Source: Nannochloropsis oceanica
Taxonomy: Eukaryota; Sar; Eustigmatophyceae; Eustigmatales; Monodopsidaceae
Direction of reading: 5' to 3'
Length of the DNA: 64,000 nt
NCBI GenBank assembly: GCA_004519485.1
Contig: CP038130.1
Span: forward strand, 806,001 to 870,000
This document shows positions 1 through 9,910 of this stretch, piece by piece; position 1 is the stretch's first letter; every line of letters starts with the position of its first letter. The translations under genes were made by a program, and so were the position numbers. The notes below the pieces were generated by a model that saw only the letters and a list, made by a program, of their open reading frames with translations, had not been told where the DNA came from and did not search any database.

Positions 1-672
1 CCCTCCACCTTCCAAGTCCTCTTCCATGCCCTTAACACAAGCGCCGTCCTGGCCGTGCTTGCTTGTCTAGGATTCGGTGTTCCTGCTTCGCCTATCTCCG
101 CCTGGCATCTGCAGCACGTGGACCCGCTACACGAATCCGGCCTCTTGTCACACATCGCGGAGAGCCCAATTCTGACACTGACGCACCGGGAGAGCGAGTA
201 CCTGTATGCCCTCCCTCCCTCCCTTCCTTCCTCCTCTTTCTGCCTAGCATCACCACTACCACCCTTCCCGCCAGCGCCGTTCCTCATTCGAGCCTTCCCC
301 CCGCAATTGTATGAACACAAAGGTACTTTGAAGGATGGGTATGAATTGACGTGTAACGATATTTCATTGTGTGCAGTGTATAGAAGAGAGGAGGAAGGAG
401 GGGCCTGGAGGCTGCAAACAACAGCAACATTCAGAGGGAGGGGGTATGAAGGGGAGTTACTGAAGTACGTTTTGAATGATAGGCGGGCGAAGGGAGGGAG
501 AGAAAAAGAGGAGGTCATGAAGGTGTGGGTAAGGTATGACGACGATGGGGAAGAGGGGAAGGAGGTCGGGGCCGTTGGAGGGCTGGTAGGCGAGAAGGGG
601 ATCTTGGAGGGCATGGGATCAAGGTGTTTGGGAGTGGGGGTGGATTTATGGGTGGCGCACCAGTCGCAATAG
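1..672 (+). CDS. C-terminal part of an unrecognised protein (partial, starts before the window)
   Basis: The frame is open from base 1 to the stop at 670-672, about 223 residues, so the 5' part lies outside the window. The first 20 or so residues are hydrophobic; then comes a Pro/Ser-rich stretch from a pyrimidine tract near 210-290, then a more ordered segment (residues about 100-160) containing RAFPPQLYEHKG. The segment 323-376 starts with GT, ends with AG and is a multiple of three, so it could be a short in-frame intron. I do not recognise the family. Confidence applies to the presence of a coding end, not to a function. Confidence 0.45.
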   Translation, partial: PSTFQVLFHALNTSAVLAVLACLGFGVPASPISAWHLQHVDPLHESGLLSHIAESPILTLTHRESEYLYALPPSLPSSSFCLASPLPPFPPAPFLIRAFPPQLYEHKGTLKDGYELTCNDISLCAVYRREEEGGAWRLQTTATFRGRGYEGELLKYVLNDRRAKGGREKEEVMKVWVRYDDDGEEGKEVGAVGGLVGEKGILEGMGSRCLGVGVDLWVAHQSQ

Positions 673-1493
673 TAGCAACAACAGTAACAGCGGCAGCGAG
701 AGCAGAAGCAGGAGCAGGGGCAGGAGCAGGAGCAGTAGAAGAAGTACTGATGAGATAATTTTGATTTACAAAGTGAAAGGAAAGGGCATAAGGGGATAAA
801 TAAATGTGCATTGATGTTGCCCGCTTTCGCCTCGTTGCTGTTTCTTTGTCGTTTTCTTATTCTTCCCCCCCCCCCTTCCTTGCCCCCCCCCCCCAATATT
901 TTCTTCTTTTTCTTCTTCTTGTTCTTGTTCTTCTTCGTCTTTTTCGATTATTTCTTCTCCCTTTGTCCTCCTCCTTCTCCTTCCCCATCCTCCATTCCCC
1001 TTTTTCTTCTTCACCTTCCTCTTCTCCTTCCTCCTCTTCGCTTTCTTCTTCTTCTTCTTCTTCTTCTTCTTCTTCTTCTTCTTCTTCTTCTTCGCTATCT
1101 TTATCTTCTTCTTTACCTTCTTCTACGCCCCCCCCCCCCCCCCCCCCCCTCTCCCCCCCAAATGCATATTAGTTTATCTTGGATTCCTTCGAAATATGGG
1201 TGCCCTATCTTCTCTCTCTCTCTCCAGACAGCACCAGCACCAAAAACGCCGCAATAACGAGTCCGCGAAGGAAACATACGAAGGCAGAAAGAGAGTCATC
1301 ACGTCTTTTGGAATTTCGCTTCCACACAACCAAATACAAATTCACACTCACTCTCTCTCCTCCCTGTACATTTCTCTCTCTCTAACCCGTTCTGTCTCTC
1401 TCTGTCTCTCTCGCTCCCTCCATAAGCTCCATCAATACACACTACATCTCCCTCTCCCCCCTCTTCTTCCCCCCTCCCTCCATCACAGCCACC
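673..1493. other. Convergent intergenic region with simple repeats
   Basis: This lies between two converging genes. It is strongly pyrimidine-rich on the plus strand, with a long TTC array, several poly-C runs and CT-rich stretches. Open frames here translate only into Ser, Pro, Leu or Phe runs, and I see no gene. Confidence 0.7.
1041..1095. repeat. (TTC)n microsatellite
   Basis: Nearly perfect TTC trinucleotide array, followed at about 1129-1149 by a long poly-C run. It is intergenic, between two 3' ends. Confidence 0.9.
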
Positions 1494-3345
1494 TCACATT
1501 TTATTCTGCACCTCGCTCATCAAATTATGCGCCTCATACAAAAGCTTACTCACCACCGCCTGCCCTCCCGGCACCCTCCCTCCCTCCACCACGATCTTGC
1601 CCTCCTTCCATTCCTCGTCACAGCGCTGCAGCCGGTCTCGCAGGGAAATCAAGTCCTTCTCGGCGACATTTTCTTTGCGATTCAGGCTCTCGAGGCGCAT
1701 TTTGATGGACTCGATACGGTCATGGATGGAGAACAGAGCTTCATCCACCTAGGGAGAAAGGGGAGAAGGGGCGGGGATGGGGGTGGGGGAAGGGAGATGA
1801 AAATCACTGAAAGCGGTAGAAATCAGACGCAGAAATGACCATGGATATGCGGAATGGGGGGGAGAGGATGTGTGAGCTTGTCTTTCGGGACACACATCTT
1901 GACACCTCTCCATGCATCTGAGGAGGAGGCAATCGGCGGGAGCTCGGCCAACGGGCAAATGTTCTTATATGTTCTTACCTTGTAAAAGTCCGTCTTGAAC
2001 AATAGTGCCCGCAGCGTCTCATGCGCATTGGCCAAGGCCGTTGCCAAGACCTATGGTGGTTTGGTGGAGGGAAAAGTCGAGAAAAGAAGAGAGCCGCAAG
2101 AAGGGAAAGGGCAATGGTCAGTCAGAAAATGCAAAGCTCAGCCAATCCAAACAAAGGAGATAAAGCGGAATTCCCGACTGTTTCCCCCTTCTCCCCCTCC
2201 GCTTCTCTCCTCCCTCCGTAAGCCCCATTTTTTCCATCCAAGCTCACCGCCTGGCCCTCCGGGATATTCCCTCCCGCAGACCCTGCTCTTTGGGGACTCG
2301 ACTCCACAAACTTCGCCTCATGGTAAAGATTATCAATTTCAGCCAGCTTTCGACGGAGAGGGAGCAGGTCATGGGGGTGGAGGTCGGGTTTGTCTTTGAG
2401 CGTGTTCAGGGCGTGCTGCACGTTGTCCAGCTTGTTCTGAAGCGGACGGAGGGGCTCGGAGACCTTGGGAGAGGAGGAGGGGAGGAAGGAAGGAAGAGGA
2501 TTTACTTGATCATGGGAGGAAGGGAGGAATACAGAAAGGAAAGGAGCGACGGAAGGAGGGAGGGAGAAAGGGAAGCGGAGGAAAGCAGTAACAAAGTCGT
2601 ACCTTGTAGAAATCCACCCGTTCCAAGCACTCCCGCAAAAGCTCATGGCCCTCTGCGAGCATGGAAGCGAGCTTGGCTTGACCGTGGGGAATCCCCTCCA
2701 CGCCTTCGACACAGAATTTGCCTTCGTGGTACAGGGAGTCCTGCATTTTGGTATGACAGGAGGGGAAGGAGAGAAGGGAGAGCATGATGATTGAGAAGGG
2801 GGATTTGAGGGATTTGTAGAGGGACAAGTGGTGACGAGAGGGCCGAAGAAAGAGACTTAAGCAAACAACGCACCACATGCCCCAGAATCTCTCGTGGCTC
2901 TCGCAGGTCCTTGGCGTGCAGCGGCTTGTTTATGTCCTCGTTCTTAAAAGCCTTTAACTCGTCCAAGGCGATCTGGAGCTGTGGTAGGTAGGGAGAGGGA
3001 TAGAGAGAAACAGGGAGAGAGTGAAGAAGGTAGGGATACAGATTGTGAGAAATGATGTGCGCTGAAATTAGAATACACCTCCATAGACATTAAAACCTCG
3101 GCGCACAAAGAGACACCTGTAAATCTATCAACCTCCCTCTCCCGCACACTTGGACACGCAACGCTCCCCACACATGACTTCATCCCGACCGGCCCTCCTA
3201 GCTCCTCTCTCACCTCACGCTCTACGCCTTTCAGGGCCGGATCGACGGTCATCTCCTCCTCGCCGACCTTGTGGGACGGAATAGAGGCCTTGGCCGTAGC
3301 GCGTAGCTGCTCGAGGGCATGGCGGAGGGTGTCGATGAACGGCAT
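1494..3345 (-). CDS. Unrecognised protein with three internal repeats, six exons
   Basis: Exons read 3345-3214, 2978-2874, 2740-2603, 2463-2248, 2050-1979 and 1748-1494. All junctions are GT-AG and phase 0, giving about 305 residues. The protein contains three diverged copies of a helical module: an acidic start with LYHE or EEWKEG, a Gly-Gln-Ala core (IPHGQA, IPEGQA, VPGGQA), then AEGHELL, ANAHETL or YEAHNLM, and in the first two copies a DFYK end. Introns fall just after DFYK in copies 1 and 2, and inside copy 2 directly after GQA. The conserved Gly-Gln-Ala plus His pattern shows selection on the protein. I know no family with this repeat. The start is the first ATG of an exon whose frame matches the rest. 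No signal peptide or membrane segment is visible, so a soluble cytosolic or nuclear protein is likely. The first exon faces KIFBP across 544 bp. Confidence 0.75.
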
Positions 3346-3889
3346 CTCTGTTGTTGATGGTACTAGAATCGGTTTGGTGTTTTCTGGCTGTGAAGATGTG
3401 GGGTGAAGATGGGGAGAGTGAGCAAAGTACTAGTTTCTGGGAGCGCGATGTGGTCTGCCATGTGGTACCAGAAAAGGATAGGGCAGGAGGTACTGTCCCT
3501 GCTGGAAATATGGGGTGAGGAGGGGGAGGAGGTTTTCAAGCAGACTTGGGGTCTTGGCTGGTCCAGCCATGCACACACGAACGCAGTCCAAAGCACAGAT
3601 TCAAGACCTTGCACTGCGCAAAACAGAACAGAACAACATATGGGCATGGCCGCGTCTAGAAGTTGAAGGACGTCACTTTGGGTCGATCGTTTTTCTCGGC
3701 GGAGGACGGCTTACAGATAATTTTCTTTCTTCTATCCTTACTTATTTAGTACATTCCCAAGCACTCTATAAGACTCTGCGCAACCATCGCACACATTGTT
3801 ATCGATCTCAAGCAACGTCACGCGATCCACATTCCCAGACACGCCCTCTGCCAGTTCTCGAAATTCGCCAAATCTCAATCCGCGGACAC
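3346..3889. promoter_or_regulatory. Divergent promoter region
   Basis: These 544 bp separate the start codons of the threefold-repeat protein (minus) and KIFBP (plus). The region must hold both promoters. I see no motif that I can name. Confidence 0.5.
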
Positions 3890-6171
3890 ATGCCCCCCTT
3901 CATGCCCGCGCTGCCCCACATCGATGCCCTCCTTGCCCGCGAGGATGACAGCAAGACCCCCTATGTCTCCAAGTACGAAGCCCGCCGTCTTCTACAGGCA
4001 TGTCAGGCCGAAAAAGGGACAGAGCTTGAGCCCGTGCTGGGCGCTCGCATCGCTTACCGGCTCGGCAAAATAGGTACGAGAGTTGCTGGGTTGGGCCTCG
4101 GGGATTGAGTGAGGCGTGGCCTTGGAGGATAGGTTGTATGCTTGACCGAGCCTTACATTCTACTGCTGCTGCTGGCGCTAGTCTCAAACAGGAGAAGCAC
4201 TGTTCATCCCCACTGCCGTCATTCATTCAGTTCCTCTCCTCCTTCCCCCCGCCCACAGCCCTAGACGTGGAAGAACCGCAGCAAGAAGCGGAGGCACATC
4301 TTAACAAGGCCTGCAACATATTCTTTCCCGACTTGTGTTCTTGGATTGGAAGCACACAAGCACAAGCAGCAGCCGACCAGGAAATGCAGCAGCAGCAGCA
4401 GGAGAAGCAGCATCCGCAGGGGCTAAAGGATGATGAGGAGCCTGTTCCCCCTCTAGCAATTGGCAATGTGCTCAAGAAGGCTCTAAACGCACCTGATCCA
4501 TCAACCGGAGCAGCAGCAGCAGCAGTAGCGGAGGAAGCAGTCGAGACGTTGAATCTGTTGGCATTGCTGATGAGTGGAAGGGAGGAAATAGCCCAGGCTC
4601 GATTATATTTGCTGGCAGCGAAAGAGGCGTACAGAGTGCTAGAACCCTTTTGTCCTGCCCCACCCTCTCCTAGTACACCTACTGCTGTGGCTGCTGCTAT
4701 TGGTGACAAGAAAGAGAAAGAAAACACCGAGAAGGAAGAAGAAATCGCTAACAGCACGGCAGCGGGCGAAAGCGCCCGCAGTAACTCGATCCCCAACCCC
4801 AACTCAAGATTTCGTCGCCTTATCGACGACCATCACACGCACTCCCTTTATTATCTTGCCCAGATCTACGGCCAGCTCAAGCAGGCCGATGCCTCGGCCT
4901 GGTATTGCTATCAAACGTTGGCAAAGCAGGTGGAGTGGGAAGAGGGAAGGTTGGACGTATGGGGATGGGTGAGCAATTGCATGAGTCTGATTGATTACTT
5001 GGTGGGGGTAAGGGGGGACAGAGAGGCCGCGGCACGGTGCTTGCATGCGTGTAGTGTGCTGTTGACGAGGGACAAGGAGGGGGAGGAGGGTTGGGCGGGG
5101 CAGGAGAAGAGTATGTTCATAAGGGCTGATATACATAGGAGGTGGGCGGCTTTGTATTGTTCGACTTTGCAGGAAGCGGCGGAGAGGGTTGAAGAAGAGG
5201 AGACGGGGGCGGCTAGAATGGAGAGAAGAGAGGAGAGTGCAATATCAGTGGCATTTGTCGTGCATTTTCCCACCCTAGAGACTGCCCTCGCTGGTGGTAA
5301 TAGTGCTGCTCCTCCGGCTTCTCTCCCCCAGCCAAAGGCCATCAATACGTTTGCGGAGGCTCGATTCGTGTTTTTGCTGGCACAGAAGCACTTGGATGCC
5401 GCCCTTGAATTCTTTAAGTTGGACGGACATGTGACCGACCACGTTCATCTTATGAGAGCCGTGAGTCGACTATACCGTGACTTATCTTTGTTTGAGACGG
5501 ACGAGAAACGCCGCCAGGCCATGTTCTTACGGAGGGCCAACGCTCTGCAGCCGCTGGTAGACCAATTGAATCCCCGCGCTTATGTGGGTTTGTCAAAGAT
5601 GTTGTTGTTTGAATTGGGGGAAGTTTATTTGACATTGTTGGAGGTGAAGAGTGCTAGGATCGAGCAAAAATTGAAGGGAGGTCGAGGGAGGGAGAGAGGA
5701 AAAGGAGGCGCTTGTATGCCAAGTAAGGCGGACGGTGAGAAATGCGACGAGTACTGTCGGTTGGCTATTGGAGCGTTTGAAGGCTTTGTGGCTTTGTATC
5801 AAAAAGACCCCGAGGGAGGGAGGGAGGGAGGGAAGGCGGTAGTGTGGGATTTGCCTAGCAAGGATGATTTTAAACCTGTTTTCCGCGCGTTGTTTCACTT
5901 GGCAAGGTTATACGGACAAATGAGTGTGTATGGAGGTCCAGGAGAAGGCGCTCACAAGGAGAGGATCGATGGGAATAAAAAAAGTTTAGAGGCTTACGAA
6001 TGGATCCGAGAATTCGCGGCCGAGCAGATGGAGAGGTTGTGGGGTCGGGACGAGGAAGGGATAGAGGAAGGGAAGGAGATGTATGCGGAGGAGTTGGGTG
6101 TATGTAATGAGATGGTTCGGATGTTGCCGGAGAAGATTGCAAGGATGCATTATCAGAAGGTGGCCTTTTAG
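3890..6171 (+). CDS. KIFBP: KIF1-binding protein homologue (KIFBP/KBP)
   Basis: Exon 1 is 3890-4073 and exon 2 is 4259-6171; the intron is phase 1 and the product about 698 residues, close to the usual 620 plus inserts. In animals KIFBP is an all-helical TPR-like cytosolic protein that binds kinesin motor domains and blocks their attachment to microtubules. The match is clear in the centre (LYYLAQIYGQL, then YCYQTLAKQ) and in the C-terminal family domain, where GHVTDHVHLMR, SLFETDEKRRQAMF, LEPL-like ALQPLVDQLNPR and LFELGEVYLTLLEVK follow the animal protein in order. Algal additions are low-complexity loops: a poly-Gln/Glu stretch near residue 105, poly-Ala near 140 and a Lys/Glu loop near 215. 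The start is the ATG that gives a helical N-terminus; a second ATG lies four codons downstream. Confidence 0.9.
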
Positions 6172-6394
6172 TTTTAAGATAGTGAGGGTGGATGAGGATT
6201 TAGCGTTAGTCCCTGAGATAAGGGAAAAACTAAAGGTACAGCAGAAATAGAATTTCATCAACCCCCCTCTTCAAGCACAAAAAGAAGAATGCATGCTAGT
6301 TTACATCATCAGTTACTTGCACCCTACTCGCATTTTCTAAAATTCTCCCCTGTTGGTCTTATTTATCAATCTTGATTTCGTTATTTCTATATCA

Positions 6395-8152
6395 TTAGAG
6401 AATTCTGTCCAAGTCCCACAACCGTCGATATGCCTCCATGTCCATTGTCTCCTTTTCCTTCTCTCTCTTCTTTGTCTCTTTTTCCGTTTCCTGCTCCTTC
6501 TGCTCCTGCTCCTGCTTCTGCTCCTCCTTTTCTTGACACCCCACAACTACATCTCCTTCTCGTTGCACTTCCTCCTCCTCTTCCTCATCCTTCGTGTTTA
6601 ATTTCTCGTGAATAGCATAACAAGCCTTAATCTGTGCACGCATTAAGCTATTATTTACAATCCGCAGCCAAGCAGCGAAAGCCGACCCAGGGGCCAATAA
6701 GTTCCCCAAGGACGTCGCCACCCCTCCCTCATTCCCTTCCTCCTCCTCCTCCTCCGACAACCCATCCGTCTGCCCTGCCTGCACCCGTGCAAACATCTTC
6801 TCAAGCAGCAGCGCAACCTCTTTGTTTTGCTCGTTTTCTCCTCCTTCTCCTCTGAATCCTCGCCCCAAAACGTACCTCTCCGAACTCGCTGGTCGGCTTG
6901 TCACCGGCTTCACGATCGCCACGCTCTCAAACAATAATCCCAACAGTCCAATCAACTGCACAGTCGCTGGCAAGGTCACATCAAAGAATTTACACACAAA
7001 TAACCCGCCTTTTCTCAGAATATAGAACATGGCAGAGACCTCACTAACCAATAAAGGCAACATCATCGCTTCTTGATCAAAGCGAGCCCGGGCTTCCGCG
7101 AATCCCCCGTCGGCTACAACCACGTCGACCCTCCCCGGCAGGAAAGCACGAAGATACTGGATGTTCTCGGGCCGACAGAGATCGCCTCGCCTGTCTTGGC
7201 CATAGCAGAAGCGCAAAGTCCGTGCCATTGCCGGCGCTGTCTTCCGCCGTTTGCTAGCAGGTGCATGGTTGTCGCCATTCTCGTCCTTCTCCTCGTCCTT
7301 CTCGCTTTCGCCCTCCTCATCCTCTTCCACGATCCAATCTGCCAATTTATGTCGATCCCATGGACAGTCGCAGTTTTCTAAGGTCATGCCCCAGCCATGC
7401 ACCTCTGCTGCAGGACCCTGGCGTCGTAATAAGTACTCGGAAAAGCCACCAGGTCCACCACATAAGTCTACAAAGGTCATTGATACAGGTGACAAAGCGG
7501 TCGAAGGGAGTGAGACCGGTGTCAAAGGCATAATCATATTTATATTGGCAAGCTTTAGGGCAGAGCGATTCAAAAATGGGTTACAACCTGGCTTGCTGAG
7601 GCATTCGTACTGGTTGCTTTCCCAGCGGGCAGCCGAGTAGCGAGAGCGAGGTACTACGTCAAAGGAGGAGCGCAGATCCATCAATTCACACAGCAATTCT
7701 CTGTCGTACAACCCTAATGTGTGTGCCTCTGTCGGAGATGGAGCAGCATGTGTCGAGAATGGGGAGGTCAATATGGGTATTGTCGTTGATATGGTAGTAG
7801 ATGTGGAAGAAGTAGTAGTAGTTGGCTTTGTAGATGTTGTTGCTGCCACTGCTGCTGCTGTTTTTGCTGCTGCTGCTGCTGCTGCTGGTGACGGCAAGGA
7901 CACCCAGACCACGCCGTTTTGATCGATGTCGAGGATGAGCGACGAGCGCAATTGCACAAAATCGGCGGGGCCCAGAACGCAATGAATCTGGCGGGGTGGT
8001 GGTGGCTCTTGATTCATGTCATCTGTGAAGCTAGGTAGTTGTAAATATGAGTTAGCTTCATTGCGGACAAAAGTAACCATGGATGGTCCCATACCACAAC
8101 GATGGGCCCCAGCCCCACGAAATGAAGGCACGGAATGAAGGCGGGGGAACAA
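6395..8152 (-). CDS. CMTR1: Cap-specific mRNA 2'-O-methyltransferase, CMTR1-like
   Basis: A FtsJ/RrmJ-type SAM-dependent enzyme that methylates the ribose of the first transcribed nucleotide of capped mRNA (cap1), expected in the nucleus. All four positions of the K-D-K-E tetrad are visible in their CMTR contexts: Lys in LNRSALKLANIN (about residue 200), the SAM loop VDLCGGPGGFSEYLL, Asp in VVVADGGF (about 347), Lys in FVCKFFD (about 389) and Glu in SRPASSERYV (about 424). The segment RPENIQYLRAF before the catalytic Asp also matches animal CMTR1. The G-patch, guanylyltransferase-like and WW domains of animal CMTR1 are absent. The C-terminus is a Lys/Glu/Gln-rich tail. The listed start gives 585 residues; the ATG at 8017 (MNQEPP) gives 540 and is at least as plausible, because an AG site precedes it. 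There is a poly-Ala/Thr loop near residue 95. Confidence 0.9.
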   Translation of the reverse strand: MFPRLHSVPSFRGAGAHRCGMGPSMVTFVRNEANSYLQLPSFTDDMNQEPPPPRQIHCVLGPADFVQLRSSLILDIDQNGVVWVSLPSPAAAAAAAKTAAAVAATTSTKPTTTTSSTSTTISTTIPILTSPFSTHAAPSPTEAHTLGLYDRELLCELMDLRSSFDVVPRSRYSAARWESNQYECLSKPGCNPFLNRSALKLANINMIMPLTPVSLPSTALSPVSMTFVDLCGGPGGFSEYLLRRQGPAAEVHGWGMTLENCDCPWDRHKLADWIVEEDEEGESEKDEEKDENGDNHAPASKRRKTAPAMARTLRFCYGQDRRGDLCRPENIQYLRAFLPGRVDVVVADGGFAEARARFDQEAMMLPLLVSEVSAMFYILRKGGLFVCKFFDVTLPATVQLIGLLGLLFESVAIVKPVTSRPASSERYVLGRGFRGEGGENEQNKEVALLLEKMFARVQAGQTDGLSEEEEEEGNEGGVATSLGNLLAPGSAFAAWLRIVNNSLMRAQIKACYAIHEKLNTKDEEEEEEVQREGDVVVGCQEKEEQKQEQEQKEQETEKETKKREKEKETMDMEAYRRLWDLDRIL

Positions 8153-9910
8153 ACCCGTTGATAGTTCCAGTGTACCATATATACTTTAATGCGTTGTAAA
8201 ATGATAAAGAAGGACGCGTGTAGCTGCAGAGCGCAGGCCACACGGCAAGCAATACGTCTCCAAATTATCAGCCGCACTCGTTACCCTCATCCCTTGCAAA
8301 ACTATTGCCACTTCGCGAAGAGCCCTTACTAGTCTTTCTACTAAAGACGTGTAGATCAAAGGAGTACAGAGAAAGGAAATAACTGAAAAGTGCCAATTGC
8401 TGTTGATGGAAGAATTACATTTCCACGAAGGGCTACCGCTTGCGCAAACAGCAAACGAAGGGCCACTGCAACCCCGCTCATGACTTATTCTTCTTTCGTT
8501 GTCCAGAAATCACGTTTGTCGCATCGATTTGATTCTCGCTTCCCTTGGGCAGCGGCCGCTGGTTGGAGGTGGTGCTGGTGCTGGACTATAGCCCATTTCT
8601 TCTCTTGCATCGTGAATGGGGGCCCTCTCTGCCTACTCTCTCTTTTTTTTTGGTTCGATGGCGCTTTCCACATCGTTGTTTAGTCACCTGTCTATTGCCT
8701 CTGGTATTGCGTGGGGCATGAGAGGGACTTTTGGTCTCTTTTTCACTTTAGCATTTTGTTTGTAAAATGTGGGTGCTCTGTTGACCGGTCTGCTGGGCCA
8801 TGTTTTCGCAGTTCCCGCCCCTAAAATTTGCTTTGCCCCGTACGTAGTGAATCATTCTCTTTTTTGATAGAATCTATGCTGGCTGGTAGCTGAAAAAAAT
8901 GCCATCTCTGCTTTCATCCATTTACAAATGGGTGGGGACAGGAAATTTCTTCTCTAATTGGTAGGTATTCTATCGTTTCCGTTACGGACAGACAGATTAT
9001 AGACACAAGCACTGCTACTTGAGCCAACACTGGGATTAATGAGACATTCAAAAAGACACGCTACATTTTCAGCTTGTAATATGTCTTAAGCATCGTCTCG
9101 CCATCCCTGCCGCCGCTTCGTCTTCTCTACCTGTCTCTTGTTTTACCGCCTTTTCTGCTGTAGCTTTGCTTACACTCAATACCATGAGAATCACTCCTTT
9201 TGACTTTCCACTGGCCATTGCAATTATGAAAATAACATAAGTAGGTAAACAAATCATAGTCTTCATTTGTATTGTCGTTCAACACGCGCTCTCGCTCTGT
9301 AAATGCATGGAATGCAGGTCTCGTTGTCTTGTGTCGTGTTGGAACTCCTGTCGTTGTCCAGTAGTTTATGCTCCCGCTGTTCTCCGTAGCTTTTTTGATT
9401 TTCCCGCTTTCATCCCTTCGTACCTCTTTTGTGGTTTATGTCTAGCGGTGAAATACTGTAGTAGCGACTCCGACGCGTGGTGGTCCACGGCACAGGGAGC
9501 CTTTGACAGCCTCTCTCGCGCTTGCTCCTCTACCTCCTCCTTCATCTTCCCTATTCAATGAATTGGTAGAATGATTGTAATAGTGGTGGTGTAATGTAGG
9601 GCGCCCCCCTCTGGTTTTATATATTATTGCTGTCTTCGCTCTCGCAGCTTGCAATTCTGTCCCCTCCGTACACTAAGGTATCCTCAAATTTCCCCCAAAT
9701 CGTCCATTCACACGAGGGGCGCCGGTCTTCCCCCTGCCTCTTCTGTTCACCAAATTCCTTTTCATTCTTCATTGCCCAAAATCGGTTTCTGAGCTTGGAA
9801 TTATACGCGCGTGCTATTATATCTATCTAATTTCTCATGGAGTTTCCGCCCGTCTTCTCTGCCCTTTTTCTGTGTCTTTCTCTCTGTGTCTCTCTGTGTG
9901 TGTCTCTCTC
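8153..9910. other. 1.76-kb intergenic region, no gene recognised
   Basis: This lies between two minus-strand genes, upstream of the CMTR1-like gene and downstream of the PPR gene. It should hold the CMTR1 promoter and PPR 3' UTR. Base composition is more AT-rich than the flanking genes, open frames are short and unconvincing on both strands, and I see no repeat or RNA gene. Confidence 0.55.
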
